Assembly: GCA_934129945.1 (NCBI GenBank)
Contig: CAKOXC010000014.1
Location: 1-21,911, forward strand
DNA from: an uncultured Bacilli bacterium
GTDB lineage: Bacteria > Bacillota_I > Bacilli_A > RF39 > UBA660
DNA: 21,911 bases
Direction: 5' to 3'
The translations under genes were made by a program, and so were the position numbers. Positions 7,431 to 14,703 of the stretch are shown in pieces. Positions within the stretch are counted from its first letter, which is position 1; every line of letters begins with the position of its first letter. Under the pieces are notes generated by a model. It was given only the letters and a program-made list of their open reading frames with translations. It did no database searches and had not been told where the DNA came from.

Positions 7431-7979
7431 TTATAACTCCTCTACTTTCTTACCACGTAGGGCTGCTATTTTAGCTGGAGTTCTTTCAGATTTTAATGCT
7501 TCAAGAGTAGCTTTAGCAACGTTAACTTGTGTATTTGAACCTAAAGATTTAGAAACTATATCTTTAATTCCAGCAAGTTCAAGAATTGCTCTGGCTGCTC
7601 CACCAGCGATAACTCCAGTACCTTTTTTAGCAGGTTTAATTAATACAACTGCTCTACCAACTTTAGCTGTAGCTTCATGAGGAATTGTTCTATTATCTAT
7701 TAAAGCAACTTTAACTACATTTTTATTTGCAGCTTGTAATGCTTTTTTAATAGCTTCTGGAACTTCATTAGCTTTTCCAGAACCAATTCCAACTAAACCT
7801 TTTCTATTTCCAACTGCTACTGTTGCAGAAAATCTAAAATGTCTTCCACCTTTAGTAACCTTAGTAACACGGCTAATTGAAATAACTTTATCTTCTAAAA
7901 GCATTTTTTTGCTTTCAAAAGATTTTTTATTATTAAATTTTCTTTCAGTATTTCTAACTTTCTTTTCTTCGTTTGCCAT
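7431..7979 (-). CDS. rpsE: Ribosomal protein S5
   Basis: This 182-residue protein contains the S5 double-stranded RNA-binding-like N-domain (ISRVTKVTKGGRHFRFSATV, GNRKGLVGIGSGKANEVPEA) and the C-domain ending in ALKSERTPAKIAALRGKKVEEL. S5 helps form the mRNA entry channel and affects decoding accuracy. About 25 charged residues precede the core, slightly more than usual. Its start follows TAGGAGGTAAATA, where TAG is the rplR stop. The last codons GAG GAG serve as Shine-Dalgarno for rplO. Confidence 0.98.
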   Translation of the reverse strand: MANEEKKVRNTERKFNNKKSFESKKMLLEDKVISISRVTKVTKGGRHFRFSATVAVGNRKGLVGIGSGKANEVPEAIKKALQAANKNVVKVALIDNRTIPHEATAKVGRAVVLIKPAKKGTGVIAGGAARAILELAGIKDIVSKSLGSNTQVNVAKATLEALKSERTPAKIAALRGKKVEEL

Positions 7980-7989
7980 TATTTACCTC

Positions 7990-8346
7990 CTAAAATTCTA
8001 GTCCGTTTTCACGAGCTGCATCTGCAAGAGCTTCAACTCTACCATGATATAGGTATCCACCTCTATCAAAAACGACTTTCTTAATTTTTAGTTTGTTACA
8101 TTTTTCTGCAATATCTTTTCCTACTAATTTAGCGGCTTCAATATTACCACCATTTTTGATATTTAAAGCAACTGATGAAGAGCTAGCTAGAGTTGTTTGT
8201 TTTTCATCATCAATAACTTGAACAAAGATTCCTTTATTTGATCTGAAAACACTTAATCTTGGACATTCAGCAGTACCGCTTAAATTTTTACGGATTCTTG
8301 CATGTCTTCTTAAACGTGCAACATTATTTGATTCTTTTTTTATCAT
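7990..8346 (-). CDS. rplR: Ribosomal protein L18
   Basis: The 118-residue protein has the L18 pattern: basic N-terminus (ARLRRHARIRKNLSGT), PRLSVFRSNKGIFVQVIDD, and the C-terminal VVFDRGGYLYHGRVEALADA followed by ARENGLEF. L18 binds 5S rRNA with L5 (also in this cluster) and anchors it in the central protuberance. Length is normal. Start is ATG at 8346 with TAGGAGG, in which TAG is the rplF stop; the order rplF-rplR-rpsE is standard. Confidence 0.98.
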   Translation of the reverse strand: MIKKESNNVARLRRHARIRKNLSGTAECPRLSVFRSNKGIFVQVIDDEKQTTLASSSSVALNIKNGGNIEAAKLVGKDIAEKCNKLKIKKVVFDRGGYLYHGRVEALADAARENGLEF

Positions 8347-8360
8347 ACTCTTTTTTCCTC

Positions 8361-8900
8361 CTATTTAGCTGCTTTCTTTCCTTCTTTACGTCTTACATAT
8401 TCGCCTTTGTAACGTAAACCTTTACCTTTATAAGGTTCTGGTTGTCTTACTTTACGAACGTTAGCCGCAAATTCAGATACTTTTTGTTTATCAATACCTT
8501 TTAGTGTAATTTCAGTATTACTTACTTGTTCTACTGAAATACCTGCTGGGCATTCCATAATTACTGGATGAGAATAACCTGCATTGATTGTTATTTTAGA
8601 TCCAGCTACGTTAAATCTATAACCAACACCTACAGCTTCAATTCCTTTTTCATATCCTTTAGATACTCCAATAATCATATTGTTAATATGAGAGTTTGTT
8701 GTACCAACCATCATATTAGCATTTTTACTATTGTTAGTAGCTTCAGTAGTTACTTCATTTTCATTAACGTTTACTTTAACAAGGTTAGATAATTCTAAGT
8801 TTAATTCTCCTTTAGCACCTTTAACATTAACAGTATTGTCATTAACAGTAACTGTTACACCAGTAGGAACTATAAGTTTTCTATTTCCAATTCTACTCAT
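8361..8900 (-). CDS. rplF: Ribosomal protein L6
   Basis: This 179-residue protein starts MSRIGNRKLIVPTGVTVTV and has two L6 repeats, with GVGYRFNVAGSKITINAGYS in the second and the conserved C-terminal stretch RQPEPYKGKGLRYKGEYVRR followed by KEGKKAAK. L6 lies near the sarcin-ricin loop and factor-binding site. Length is typical. The ribosome binding site TAAGGA includes the rpsH stop codon and is followed by a short 6-nt spacer to ATG. Confidence 0.98.
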   Translation of the reverse strand: MSRIGNRKLIVPTGVTVTVNDNTVNVKGAKGELNLELSNLVKVNVNENEVTTEATNNSKNANMMVGTTNSHINNMIIGVSKGYEKGIEAVGVGYRFNVAGSKITINAGYSHPVIMECPAGISVEQVSNTEITLKGIDKQKVSEFAANVRKVRQPEPYKGKGLRYKGEYVRRKEGKKAAK

Positions 8901-8909
8901 ATACTTTCC

Positions 8910-9305
8910 TTACCAAATATAGGCAAGTACTTCGCCTCCTAACCCTGCATTTCTAGCTTCCTTATCAGTCATAAGACCTTTAGAAGTAGATATTATAGCA
9001 ATTCCAAGTCCATTTAATACACGAGGAATTTCATCACTTTTGGCATATACACGCAATCCTGATTTACTTATTCTTTTAAGACCAGTAATTACTCTTTCTT
9101 TCTTTTCTCCATATTTTAAATTTAAAGTAAGCTTATCTCCTTTAATATTTTTTTCATATGTAAAGTCAGAAATATAACCTTCTCTTTTTAAGATTTCAGC
9201 TATTCCTAAAGTCATTTTTGTTCCAATAACTTCAACAGTATCATATTTTAATTGATTTGCATTACGAATTCTTGTAAGCATATCTGCTATTTTATCTTGT
9301 ACCAT
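8910..9305 (-). CDS. rpsH: Ribosomal protein S8
   Basis: The 131-residue protein begins MVQDKIADMLTRIRNANQ and ends GLMTDKEARNAGLGGEVLAY plus IW, the classical S8 C-terminus. S8 binds helix 21 of 16S rRNA early in small-subunit assembly. In E. coli it also represses the spc operon by binding near the rplX-rplE junction; I saw no obvious copy of that site here but did not fold the region. The gene has GGAGG 11 nt upstream and is 19 nt after rpsN. Confidence 0.98.
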   Translation of the reverse strand: MVQDKIADMLTRIRNANQLKYDTVEVIGTKMTLGIAEILKREGYISDFTYEKNIKGDKLTLNLKYGEKKERVITGLKRISKSGLRVYAKSDEIPRVLNGLGIAIISTSKGLMTDKEARNAGLGGEVLAYIW

Positions 9306-9324
9306 AGTCTAAATTCCTCCTTTC

Positions 9325-9510
9325 TTACCAACTAGACTTTTTAACGCCTGGAATTTGTCCTTTATTTGCTAATTCTCTAAAGCAAATACGACATAATTTG
9401 TATTTACGTAACACACCATGTGGTCTTCCACATCTTTCACATCTTGTATAAGCACGAGATGAGAATTTAGGTGTTCTTTGTTGTTTTACAACCATACTTT
9501 TCTTAGCCAT
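9325..9510 (-). CDS. rpsN: Ribosomal protein S14, zinc-binding (type Z)
   Basis: At 61 residues this is the short S14. The zinc ligands are C24, C27, C40 and C43 (CERC...CRIC), and the C-terminus PGVKKSSW is typical of the family. S14 assembles in the head of the small subunit. Zinc-type S14 in the spc operon is normal for Gram-positive bacteria; zinc-free copies, where they exist, are elsewhere. Its Shine-Dalgarno TAAGGAG begins with the rplE stop codon. Confidence 0.98.
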   Translation of the reverse strand: MAKKSMVVKQQRTPKFSSRAYTRCERCGRPHGVLRKYKLCRICFRELANKGQIPGVKKSSW

Positions 9511-9524
9511 AAATTACACACTCC

Positions 9525-10067
9525 TTAATTCTTTTTGAAAGGCATTCCAAAATCGCTTAGTAATTTGAATGCTTCTTCATTAGATTTTGCTGTTGTTACA
9601 AATACAATATCCATTCCTCTAACTTTTACGATATCATCGTAGTTAATTTCTGGGAATATTAATTGTTCTTTGATACCAAGAGTATAATTTCCATGGCCAT
9701 CAAATGCATGTCTAGAAATTCCTCTAAAATCTCTTACACGAGGTAATGAAATTTTAATAAGTTTTTCCATAAAATTATACATATTTTCACCACGAAGAGT
9801 TACTTTAACACCAATAGTTTGTCCTTCTCTAAGCTTAAATCCAGCAATTGATTTACGAGCTTTTGTAACAATTGGTTTTTGTCCTGTAATTGTTTCTAAA
9901 TCTTTTAAAGCTGCATCGATGAATTTTTCATCTTTAGCACCTTCTCCAACACCCATATTGATAACAATTTTATCAAGTTTAGGTACTTGCATTACTGATT
10001 TGTAATTAAATTCCTTCATTAATTCTTTAGTTATTTTTTCATTATATAAATCTTTAAAATTACTCAT
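9525..10067 (-). CDS. rplE: Ribosomal protein L5
   Basis: I place the start at ATG 10067, giving 180 residues (MSNFKDLYNEKITKELMKEF...), the normal L5 length. An in-frame GTG at 10079 would add four residues but overlaps the rplX stop and lacks a ribosome binding site, while ATG 10067 has GGGTGA five bases upstream. Family motifs are KIVINMGVGEGAKD, GQKPIVTKARKSIAGFKLRE, PRVRDFRGI and the C-terminal DIVFVTTAKSNEEAFKLL. L5 binds 5S rRNA and contacts P-site tRNA. It lies 11 nt after rplX and 14 nt before rpsN. Confidence 0.97.
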   Translation of the reverse strand: MSNFKDLYNEKITKELMKEFNYKSVMQVPKLDKIVINMGVGEGAKDEKFIDAALKDLETITGQKPIVTKARKSIAGFKLREGQTIGVKVTLRGENMYNFMEKLIKISLPRVRDFRGISRHAFDGHGNYTLGIKEQLIFPEINYDDIVKVRGMDIVFVTTAKSNEEAFKLLSDFGMPFKKN

Positions 10068-10078
10068 ATATTCACCCA

Positions 10079-10351
10079 CTATTTCTTATCTTTCTTAGTA
10101 GTTTCTTTTTTTGTAGCTTTTTTAGTTTCTTTTTCTTCTATTTTTTTAACGTTAGATACATGAATTGGTGCAGGAAATTCTATAATTCCACCATTTTCAT
10201 TAGCATTATTAGGTTTTTGATGTCTTTTAGCAATGTTGATTCCATCAACAACTACTTTATCTTCATTTCTTAGAGTTTTAATAACTATACCAGTTTTTCC
10301 TTTATCTTTACCAGCTAAAATTTTAACTTGATCATTTACTTTTATTTTCAT
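10079..10351 (-). CDS. rplX: Ribosomal protein L24
   Basis: The 90-residue protein contains the KOW motif (VKILAGKDKGKTGIVIK) near the N-terminus and PNNANENGGIIEFPAPIHVS, which marks bacterial L24. L24 initiates large-subunit assembly by binding the 5' domain of 23S rRNA near the exit tunnel. The last 20 residues are almost only Lys, Glu and Thr (KKATKKETTKKDKK), a tail that differs from the usual compact end. The start follows TAGGAGG, with TAG being the rplN stop. Confidence 0.97.
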   Translation of the reverse strand: MKIKVNDQVKILAGKDKGKTGIVIKTLRNEDKVVVDGINIAKRHQKPNNANENGGIIEFPAPIHVSNVKKIEEKETKKATKKETTKKDKK

Positions 10352-10364
10352 AAATTTAATCCTC

Positions 10365-10733
10365 CTATAAAACTTCTGGAGCTAAAGATACGATTTTAGC
10401 GAAATCTTTTTCTCTTAATTCTCTAGCAACAGGTCCTAAAACTCTTGTTCCGATTGGTGATTTATCGTCTTTAATGATTACACAAGCATTGTCATCAAAT
10501 TTGATATAAGAACCATCTTTTCTTCTAATACCTTGTACACTTCTAACGATAACAGCTTTAACAACTTTTCCTTTTTTTAAATTACTATTAGGAATAGCTT
10601 TTTTAACTGTACAAACAACTATATCACCAATATTTGCAGTTTTAACTTTACTTCCACCTAAACATCTAATTACTAATACTTCTTTTGCTCCAGTATTATC
10701 AGCAACTTTAAGTCTTGATTCTTGCATTACCAT
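10365..10733 (-). CDS. rplN: Ribosomal protein L14
   Basis: This 122-residue protein starts MVMQESRLKVADNTGAKEVL, matching the very conserved L14 N-terminus, and ends GTRVLGPVARELREKDFAKI plus VSLAPEVL. L14 lies at the subunit interface, contacts 16S rRNA and is the docking site of the silencing factor RsfS. Length matches the family. GGAGGT is 8 nt upstream of the first ATG, so I keep that start rather than the Met two codons later. TAAGGAGG includes the rpsQ stop. Confidence 0.98.
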   Translation of the reverse strand: MVMQESRLKVADNTGAKEVLVIRCLGGSKVKTANIGDIVVCTVKKAIPNSNLKKGKVVKAVIVRSVQGIRRKDGSYIKFDDNACVIIKDDKSPIGTRVLGPVARELREKDFAKIVSLAPEVL

Positions 10734-10746
10734 AAATAATACCTCC

Positions 10747-11007
10747 TTATAGAATTACAGCTTCAATTAAAACTTCAACTAATTCATATCTTTTTGTTTT
10801 AGATAATGGTCTAGTTGCTCTAATTTTTACTGTATCTCCTGCTTTTGCTTTATTTTCTTCATCATGAGCTGTATATTTTTTAGAGTATTTTACTCTTTTA
10901 CCATATAATGGATCTTTTTTGTATGTTTCTACTATTACTGTGATAGTTTTATCACATTTAGCACTAACAACTTTTCCAATTAATTCTTGTTTCTTATTTT
11001 CTGCCAT
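10747..11007 (-). CDS. rpsQ: Ribosomal protein S17
   Basis: The 86-residue OB-fold protein shows IGKVVSAKCDKTITVIVETY, the KYSKKYTAHDEENKAKAGDTV loop in its middle, and ATRPLSKTKRYELVEVL. S17 binds the 5' domain of 16S rRNA. Its ATG overlaps the rpmC stop by one base (TAATG) and has GGAGG 8 nt upstream within rpmC's last codons, so it is translationally coupled to rpmC. Confidence 0.98.
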   Translation of the reverse strand: MAENKKQELIGKVVSAKCDKTITVIVETYKKDPLYGKRVKYSKKYTAHDEENKAKAGDTVKIRATRPLSKTKRYELVEVLIEAVIL

Positions 11008-11213
11008 TATTTGTTTCCTCCAGCTTCTAAGTTTCTTTCGTTAATAATAGTTTTCATTCTAGCTACTTCTTTTTTTAATTCATTGATTTTTGAAGGTTTA
11101 TCTAATGCACCAGTTGCATTTTTTAATCTTAAATCAAGTAATTCTCTTTTAGATTCAGAAATCTTTGTATTTAATTCTTCAGTAGATAGTTTTCTTAATT
11201 CATTAATTTTCAT
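11007..11213 (-). CDS. rpmC: Ribosomal protein L29
   Basis: I start this 68-residue protein at ATG 11213 (MKINELRKLSTEELNTKI...), because the family begins there; the longer frame from 11225 would place its start inside the Shine-Dalgarno. The sequence AAGGATGGTG lies 6 nt before ATG. The rest is two long helices ending ARMKTIINERNLEAGGN, as expected for L29, which lies at the tunnel exit and contributes to the docking site of SRP and trigger factor. It overlaps the end of rplP by 11 nt and rpsQ by 1 nt. Confidence 0.96.
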   Translation of the reverse strand: MKINELRKLSTEELNTKISESKRELLDLRLKNATGALDKPSKINELKKEVARMKTIINERNLEAGGNK

Positions 11214-11640
11214 CAGAAACACCATCCTTTACATCTTCTTTTTTTACAAATTTACATTTTACAGGTAGTTTATGTGCAGCTAATCTTAATGCTTCACGTG
11301 CTACTTCTTCAGAAACACCACTAATTTCAAACATTATTTTTCCTTCTTTTACTACTGCAACATATTCTTCTACGTTACCTTTACCTTTACCTTGACGAGT
11401 TTCTAAAGGTTTTTTAGTAATAGCTAAATGTGGGAATATATTTCTATAAACTTTACCACCACGTTTCATATAACGTGTCATAGCAATACGAGCAGCTTCG
11501 ATTTGACGAGCACTAACCCAATTACCAGTTTTAGCCATTAATCCATATTCACCAAAGTGTAATTCAGTATTACCTTTAGCATGACCATCGTATGTTAAAC
11601 GATGAGGTTTACGATACTTAGTTCTTTTTGGCATTAACAT
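11203..11640 (-). CDS. rplP: Ribosomal protein L16
   Basis: The start at 11640 gives MLMPKRTKYRKPHR, which matches the L16 family opening (E. coli MLQPKR), and is 145 residues long. GGTG lies 6 nt upstream. The longer frame from 11685 has no support. Motifs include GNTELHFGEYGLMA, ARQIEAARIAMTRYMKRGGK, and HKLPVKCKFV near the end. L16 contacts A-site tRNA and the peptidyl transferase region and assembles late. The gene overlaps rpsC by 23 nt and rpmC by 11 nt, so rpsC-rplP-rpmC form a nested coupled block. Confidence 0.97.
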   Translation of the reverse strand: MLMPKRTKYRKPHRLTYDGHAKGNTELHFGEYGLMAKTGNWVSARQIEAARIAMTRYMKRGGKVYRNIFPHLAITKKPLETRQGKGKGNVEEYVAVVKEGKIMFEISGVSEEVAREALRLAAHKLPVKCKFVKKEDVKDGVSDEN

Positions 11641-12298
11641 TAGTATCACCATCCTTCTTAACGTTCTTTGTAGGAAGAATTTCACCTTTATAAATCCATA
11701 CTTTTACACCAATCTTACCATAAGTAGTATCAGCTTCACTTATAGCGTAATCAACATCAGCTCTTAAAGTATGAAGAGGAACTGTTCCTTCAGTATATCC
11801 TTCAGTTCTAGCCATTTCAGCTCCACCTAATCTTCCAGATACAGCAGTTTTAATTCCTTTTGCTCCAGCTTTCATAGTGTTTCTGATAGCTCTTTTTTGA
11901 GCTGATCTAAATGAAGCACGAGCTTCAATTTGTGAAGCAATATTATCTGCTACTAATTTAGCATTTAAATCTGGATTCTTAACTTCAACGATTGAAACGT
12001 GAACATCTTCACCTACAGCTTTTGATAAAGCTTTTCTTAATTTTTCAATATCTTCTCCACCACGGCCAATAATTACACCAGGTTTAGAAGTATTAATTGT
12101 AACGTCACATCTATCATTTTTTCTTTCGATAATAACAGAAGCAACACCAGCATCTTTCATGTTTTTTGCTAAATATTTACGAATTTTAATATCTTTATTT
12201 AACATATCTCCAAATTCACTATTTTTAGCATACCATTTAGATTCCCAGTCTTTATTAACGCCAATTCTGAATCCTATTGGACTAACTTTTTGACCCAT
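11618..12298 (-). CDS. rpsC: Ribosomal protein S3
   Basis: This 226-residue protein starts MGQKVSPIGFRIGVNKDWES and contains the KH-type RNA-binding loop (KPGVIIGRGGEDIEKLRKAL) and the C-terminal domain with GAKGIKTAVSGRLGGAEMAR and YGKIGVKVWIYKGEILP. S3 lines the mRNA entry site in the head of the small subunit. The last residues (KKDGDTNVNAKKN) form a hydrophilic tail whose codons also hold the ribosome binding site and start of rplP. Its own AAGGAGG lies in the last codons of rplV, one base separating the two genes. Confidence 0.98.
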   Translation of the reverse strand: MGQKVSPIGFRIGVNKDWESKWYAKNSEFGDMLNKDIKIRKYLAKNMKDAGVASVIIERKNDRCDVTINTSKPGVIIGRGGEDIEKLRKALSKAVGEDVHVSIVEVKNPDLNAKLVADNIASQIEARASFRSAQKRAIRNTMKAGAKGIKTAVSGRLGGAEMARTEGYTEGTVPLHTLRADVDYAISEADTTYGKIGVKVWIYKGEILPTKNVKKDGDTNVNAKKN

Positions 12299-12299
12299 A

Positions 12300-12644
12300 C
12301 TATTTTGCCTCCTTACCGTCAGATACTTTTATAGTTATATGACTTGTTCTTTTATCTCTTCTATCAACATTTCCACGAGATGCAAATTTAATTCTTTTTA
12401 AAACAGCACCAGGATTAATATAGCATTCAGAGATAAATAAATCAGATTCTACAGCGCCATTATTATTAACAGCATTAGCTACTGCAGATTTTAAAACTTT
12501 CATAATTAAACGACTAGCTTTTGTATTTGTAGTCTCTAAGATAGCTTCAGCAGTTGCAACGTCTTTACCTCTAATTAAATCCATTGTCATTCTTGCTTTT
12601 CTTGGAGCTATCATAGCACCTTTATGAATTGCATATGTTTCCAT
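12300..12644 (-). CDS. rplV: Ribosomal protein L22
   Basis: The 114-residue protein opens METYAIHKGAMIAPRKARMT and has the DLIRGKDVATAEAILETTNT region and the extended beta hairpin (PGAVLKRIKFASRGNVDRRDKRTSH in family position) that reaches into the nascent-peptide tunnel, where macrolide-resistance changes are known in other bacteria. Length is normal. TAGGAGG at the rpsS stop provides its ribosome binding site. Confidence 0.97.
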   Translation of the reverse strand: METYAIHKGAMIAPRKARMTMDLIRGKDVATAEAILETTNTKASRLIMKVLKSAVANAVNNNGAVESDLFISECYINPGAVLKRIKFASRGNVDRRDKRTSHITIKVSDGKEAK

Positions 12645-12654
12645 TCTTTACCTC

Positions 12655-12918
12655 CTACTTTTGTCCTGCATGTCCGCCGAATTTACGAGTTAATGCAAAT
12701 TCTCCTAATTTATGTCCAACCATATCTTCTGTTACATATACTGGTATAAATTCTTTACCGTTATGTACAGCAAATGTATGTCCTACAAAATCAGGAAAAA
12801 TTGTTGAACGACGTGAATAAGTTTTAATAACTTCATGCTTATTTTCTTTATTTAATTCTTGAACTTTTTTTAGTAATCTATCGAATACATAAGGTCCTTT
12901 TTTTAAACTTCTTGCCAT
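12655..12918 (-). CDS. rpsS: Ribosomal protein S19
   Basis: This 87-residue protein begins MARSLKKGPYVFDRLLKKVQ and contains KTYSRRSTIFPDFVGHTFAV, then VHNGKEFIPVYVTEDMVGHK and the end LGEFALTRKFGGHAGQK. S19 sits in the head of the small subunit with S13, close to the A-site finger bridge. It is full length. TAGGAGGTTATT before the ATG includes the rplB stop. Confidence 0.98.
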   Translation of the reverse strand: MARSLKKGPYVFDRLLKKVQELNKENKHEVIKTYSRRSTIFPDFVGHTFAVHNGKEFIPVYVTEDMVGHKLGEFALTRKFGGHAGQK

Positions 12919-12927
12919 AATAACCTC

Positions 12928-13761
12928 CTATTTGTTTTTCTTTCTACTAACAATAAGTTTGCTAGAAGCTTTTTTACTATTTCTTGTTTTATAACCAAGA
13001 GCAGGTTTACCCCAAGGAGTCATTGGACTCTTACGTCCGACAGGTGTTCTACCTTCACCACCACCATGTGGATGGTCATTAGGGTTCATAACAGAACCAC
13101 GGTTTGTAGGTTTGATTCCTAAGTGACGAGTACGTCCAGCTTTACCCCAGTTAACAAGTTCATAATCTTCATTACCAACTACACCAACTGTTGCAATACA
13201 TGTTCCTAAGATTTTTCTAGTTTCACCAGATTGTAATCTTACAATAACATATTTACCATCTTTACCAAGAATTTGTGCAGATGTACCAGCAGCACGACAT
13301 AATTCAGCGCCTTTACCTGGTTTTAATTCGATACAATGAATTGTTGTACCAACAGGGATATTTTCTAGTGGTAAACAGTTACCAACTTTAATATCAGCTT
13401 GTGGTCCATTTTCAATAATTGTACCAACAGTTAATCCTTTTGGAGCAACGATATATTTCTTTTCTCCATCTTTATAATTAATTAATGCAATATTAGCATT
13501 ACGATTTGGATCGTATTCAATTGTTGCTACTCTTCCAGTAACTCCAACTTTATTTCTTTTAAAATCGATTACACGATATTTTCTTTTAGCTCCTCCACCG
13601 ATGTGACGAACAGTAAGTTTACCTTGATTATTACGTCCACCAGTTTTGCTTTTGCTTTGTAATAAAGATTTAGTAGGAGTTGAAGTAGTAATTTCTTCAT
13701 TTGCAAGTGTAGTCATTCCACGACGACCATTAGTCGTTGGTTTATATTTCTTAATTGCCAT
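12928..13761 (-). CDS. rplB: Ribosomal protein L2
   Basis: The 277-residue protein has the usual L2 opening (MAIKKYKPTTNGRRGMTTLA), NNQGKLTVRHIGGGAKRKYR in the N-terminal OB-like domain, the SH3-like middle, and the C-terminal NPNDHPHGGGEGRTPVGRKS loop that carries the conserved His implicated in peptidyl-transferase-centre function, ending KASSKLIVSRKKNK. L2 is needed for subunit association. It lies 18 nt after rplW with AGGAGTG upstream, and its TAG stop starts the Shine-Dalgarno of rpsS. Confidence 0.98.
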   Translation of the reverse strand: MAIKKYKPTTNGRRGMTTLANEEITTSTPTKSLLQSKSKTGGRNNQGKLTVRHIGGGAKRKYRVIDFKRNKVGVTGRVATIEYDPNRNANIALINYKDGEKKYIVAPKGLTVGTIIENGPQADIKVGNCLPLENIPVGTTIHCIELKPGKGAELCRAAGTSAQILGKDGKYVIVRLQSGETRKILGTCIATVGVVGNEDYELVNWGKAGRTRHLGIKPTNRGSVMNPNDHPHGGGEGRTPVGRKSPMTPWGKPALGYKTRNSKKASSKLIVSRKKNK

Positions 13762-13779
13762 TATAATTCACTCCTATCT

Positions 13780-14055
13780 TTATAAATCAATGCTTTGACC
13801 TTCAGCCAAAGTCACGATTGCTTTCTTATAAGTTTTAGTTTTTCCTGTATATCTTCCAACTCTTCTATCTTTAGCTTTAGTATTTAAAGTATTGATTTTT
13901 TCTACTTTAACACCAAAAGCTTTTTCAATAGTATTTTTTATTTGAGTTTTAGTTGCAGTTTTAACAACTTTGAAAGTATATATACCTTTTTCTGCATTAC
14001 CAGCTGATTTTTCAGTAACAACTGGAGCAATAATAATATCTGGATTTAATGCCAT
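13780..14055 (-). CDS. rplW: Ribosomal protein L23
   Basis: This 91-residue protein contains IIIAPVVTEKSAGNAEKGIY, FKVVKTATKTQIKNTIEKAF and VKVEKINTLNTKAKDRRVGR, the last being the loop that lines the exit tunnel. L23 is the main ribosomal docking site for trigger factor and SRP. The ATG overlaps the rplD stop (TAATG), with GGAGGTG in the last codons of rplD. Length is typical. Confidence 0.98.
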   Translation of the reverse strand: MALNPDIIIAPVVTEKSAGNAEKGIYTFKVVKTATKTQIKNTIEKAFGVKVEKINTLNTKAKDRRVGRYTGKTKTYKKAIVTLAEGQSIDL

Positions 14056-14678
14056 TATTTAAGCACCTCCTCAATATAGTTAATTGCTGCTTCATCACAT
14101 ACAACGTAATCAGCATTTACTATATCATAACAGTTTAATTCTTCTGCAAGTATTGCATAAGTATATCCTAAGTTTCTACTTGCCATATATAAGTTTTCAC
14201 AATCTTCTTTAGTAACAAATAATACTTTGCCATCTAATTTTAATGAAGATAGTAAATTCTTAATTTCTTTAGTTTTTAAAGATTTTAAATTTAAATCGTC
14301 AACAACGATTAATGCTTTTTCTTCTACTTTACCAGTTAAAGCAGATTTTAAAGCTAAAACTCTTTCTTTTCTATTAATTTTAAAAGTATAGTCTCTTGAA
14401 GTTAAAGCAAATACATGACCACCATGTCTCCATAATGGACTTCTGCTTGAACCTGCTCTTGCACGTCCAGTTCCTTTTTGTTTCCATGGTTTTTTTCCAC
14501 CACCACTAACTTCTGCTCTACTCTTAGTTTTAACAGATCCTTGTCTTTGACTATCAAGTTGTAGTCTAATCATTTTCTTTAATGCATCATCATTAGCTTC
14601 TATTTTAAAGATACTATCAGAAATTGTGATATCTTTAACTTTTTCACCATTAATATTTTTAATTTCTATTTTTGCCAT
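14055..14678 (-). CDS. rplD: Ribosomal protein L4
   Basis: The 207-residue protein has the long basic loop that enters the exit tunnel (QGSVKTKSRAEVSGGGKKPW, KQKGTGRARAGSSRSPLWRH) and the C-terminal alpha/beta domain with KVLFVTKEDCENLYMASRNL. In E. coli L4 also represses its own S10 operon by binding the leader RNA; whether that happens here is unknown, though a structured leader is present. GGAGG precedes the ATG and the stop TAA overlaps the rplW start. Confidence 0.98.
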   Translation of the reverse strand: MAKIEIKNINGEKVKDITISDSIFKIEANDDALKKMIRLQLDSQRQGSVKTKSRAEVSGGGKKPWKQKGTGRARAGSSRSPLWRHGGHVFALTSRDYTFKINRKERVLALKSALTGKVEEKALIVVDDLNLKSLKTKEIKNLLSSLKLDGKVLFVTKEDCENLYMASRNLGYTYAILAEELNCYDIVNADYVVCDEAAINYIEEVLK

Positions 14679-14703
14679 TTTAATCCTCCTTATAGATTAG
14701 CAA

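Noticed and set aside
10068..10079. GTG at 10079 as the rplE start
   Set aside because: It overlaps the rplX stop and lacks a ribosome binding site; ATG 10067 has GGGTGA five bases upstream and gives the normal L5 length.
11641..11685. Longer rplP frame starting at 11685
   Set aside because: The L16 family opens MLxPKR, which begins at 11640, and GGTG lies 6 nt before that ATG.
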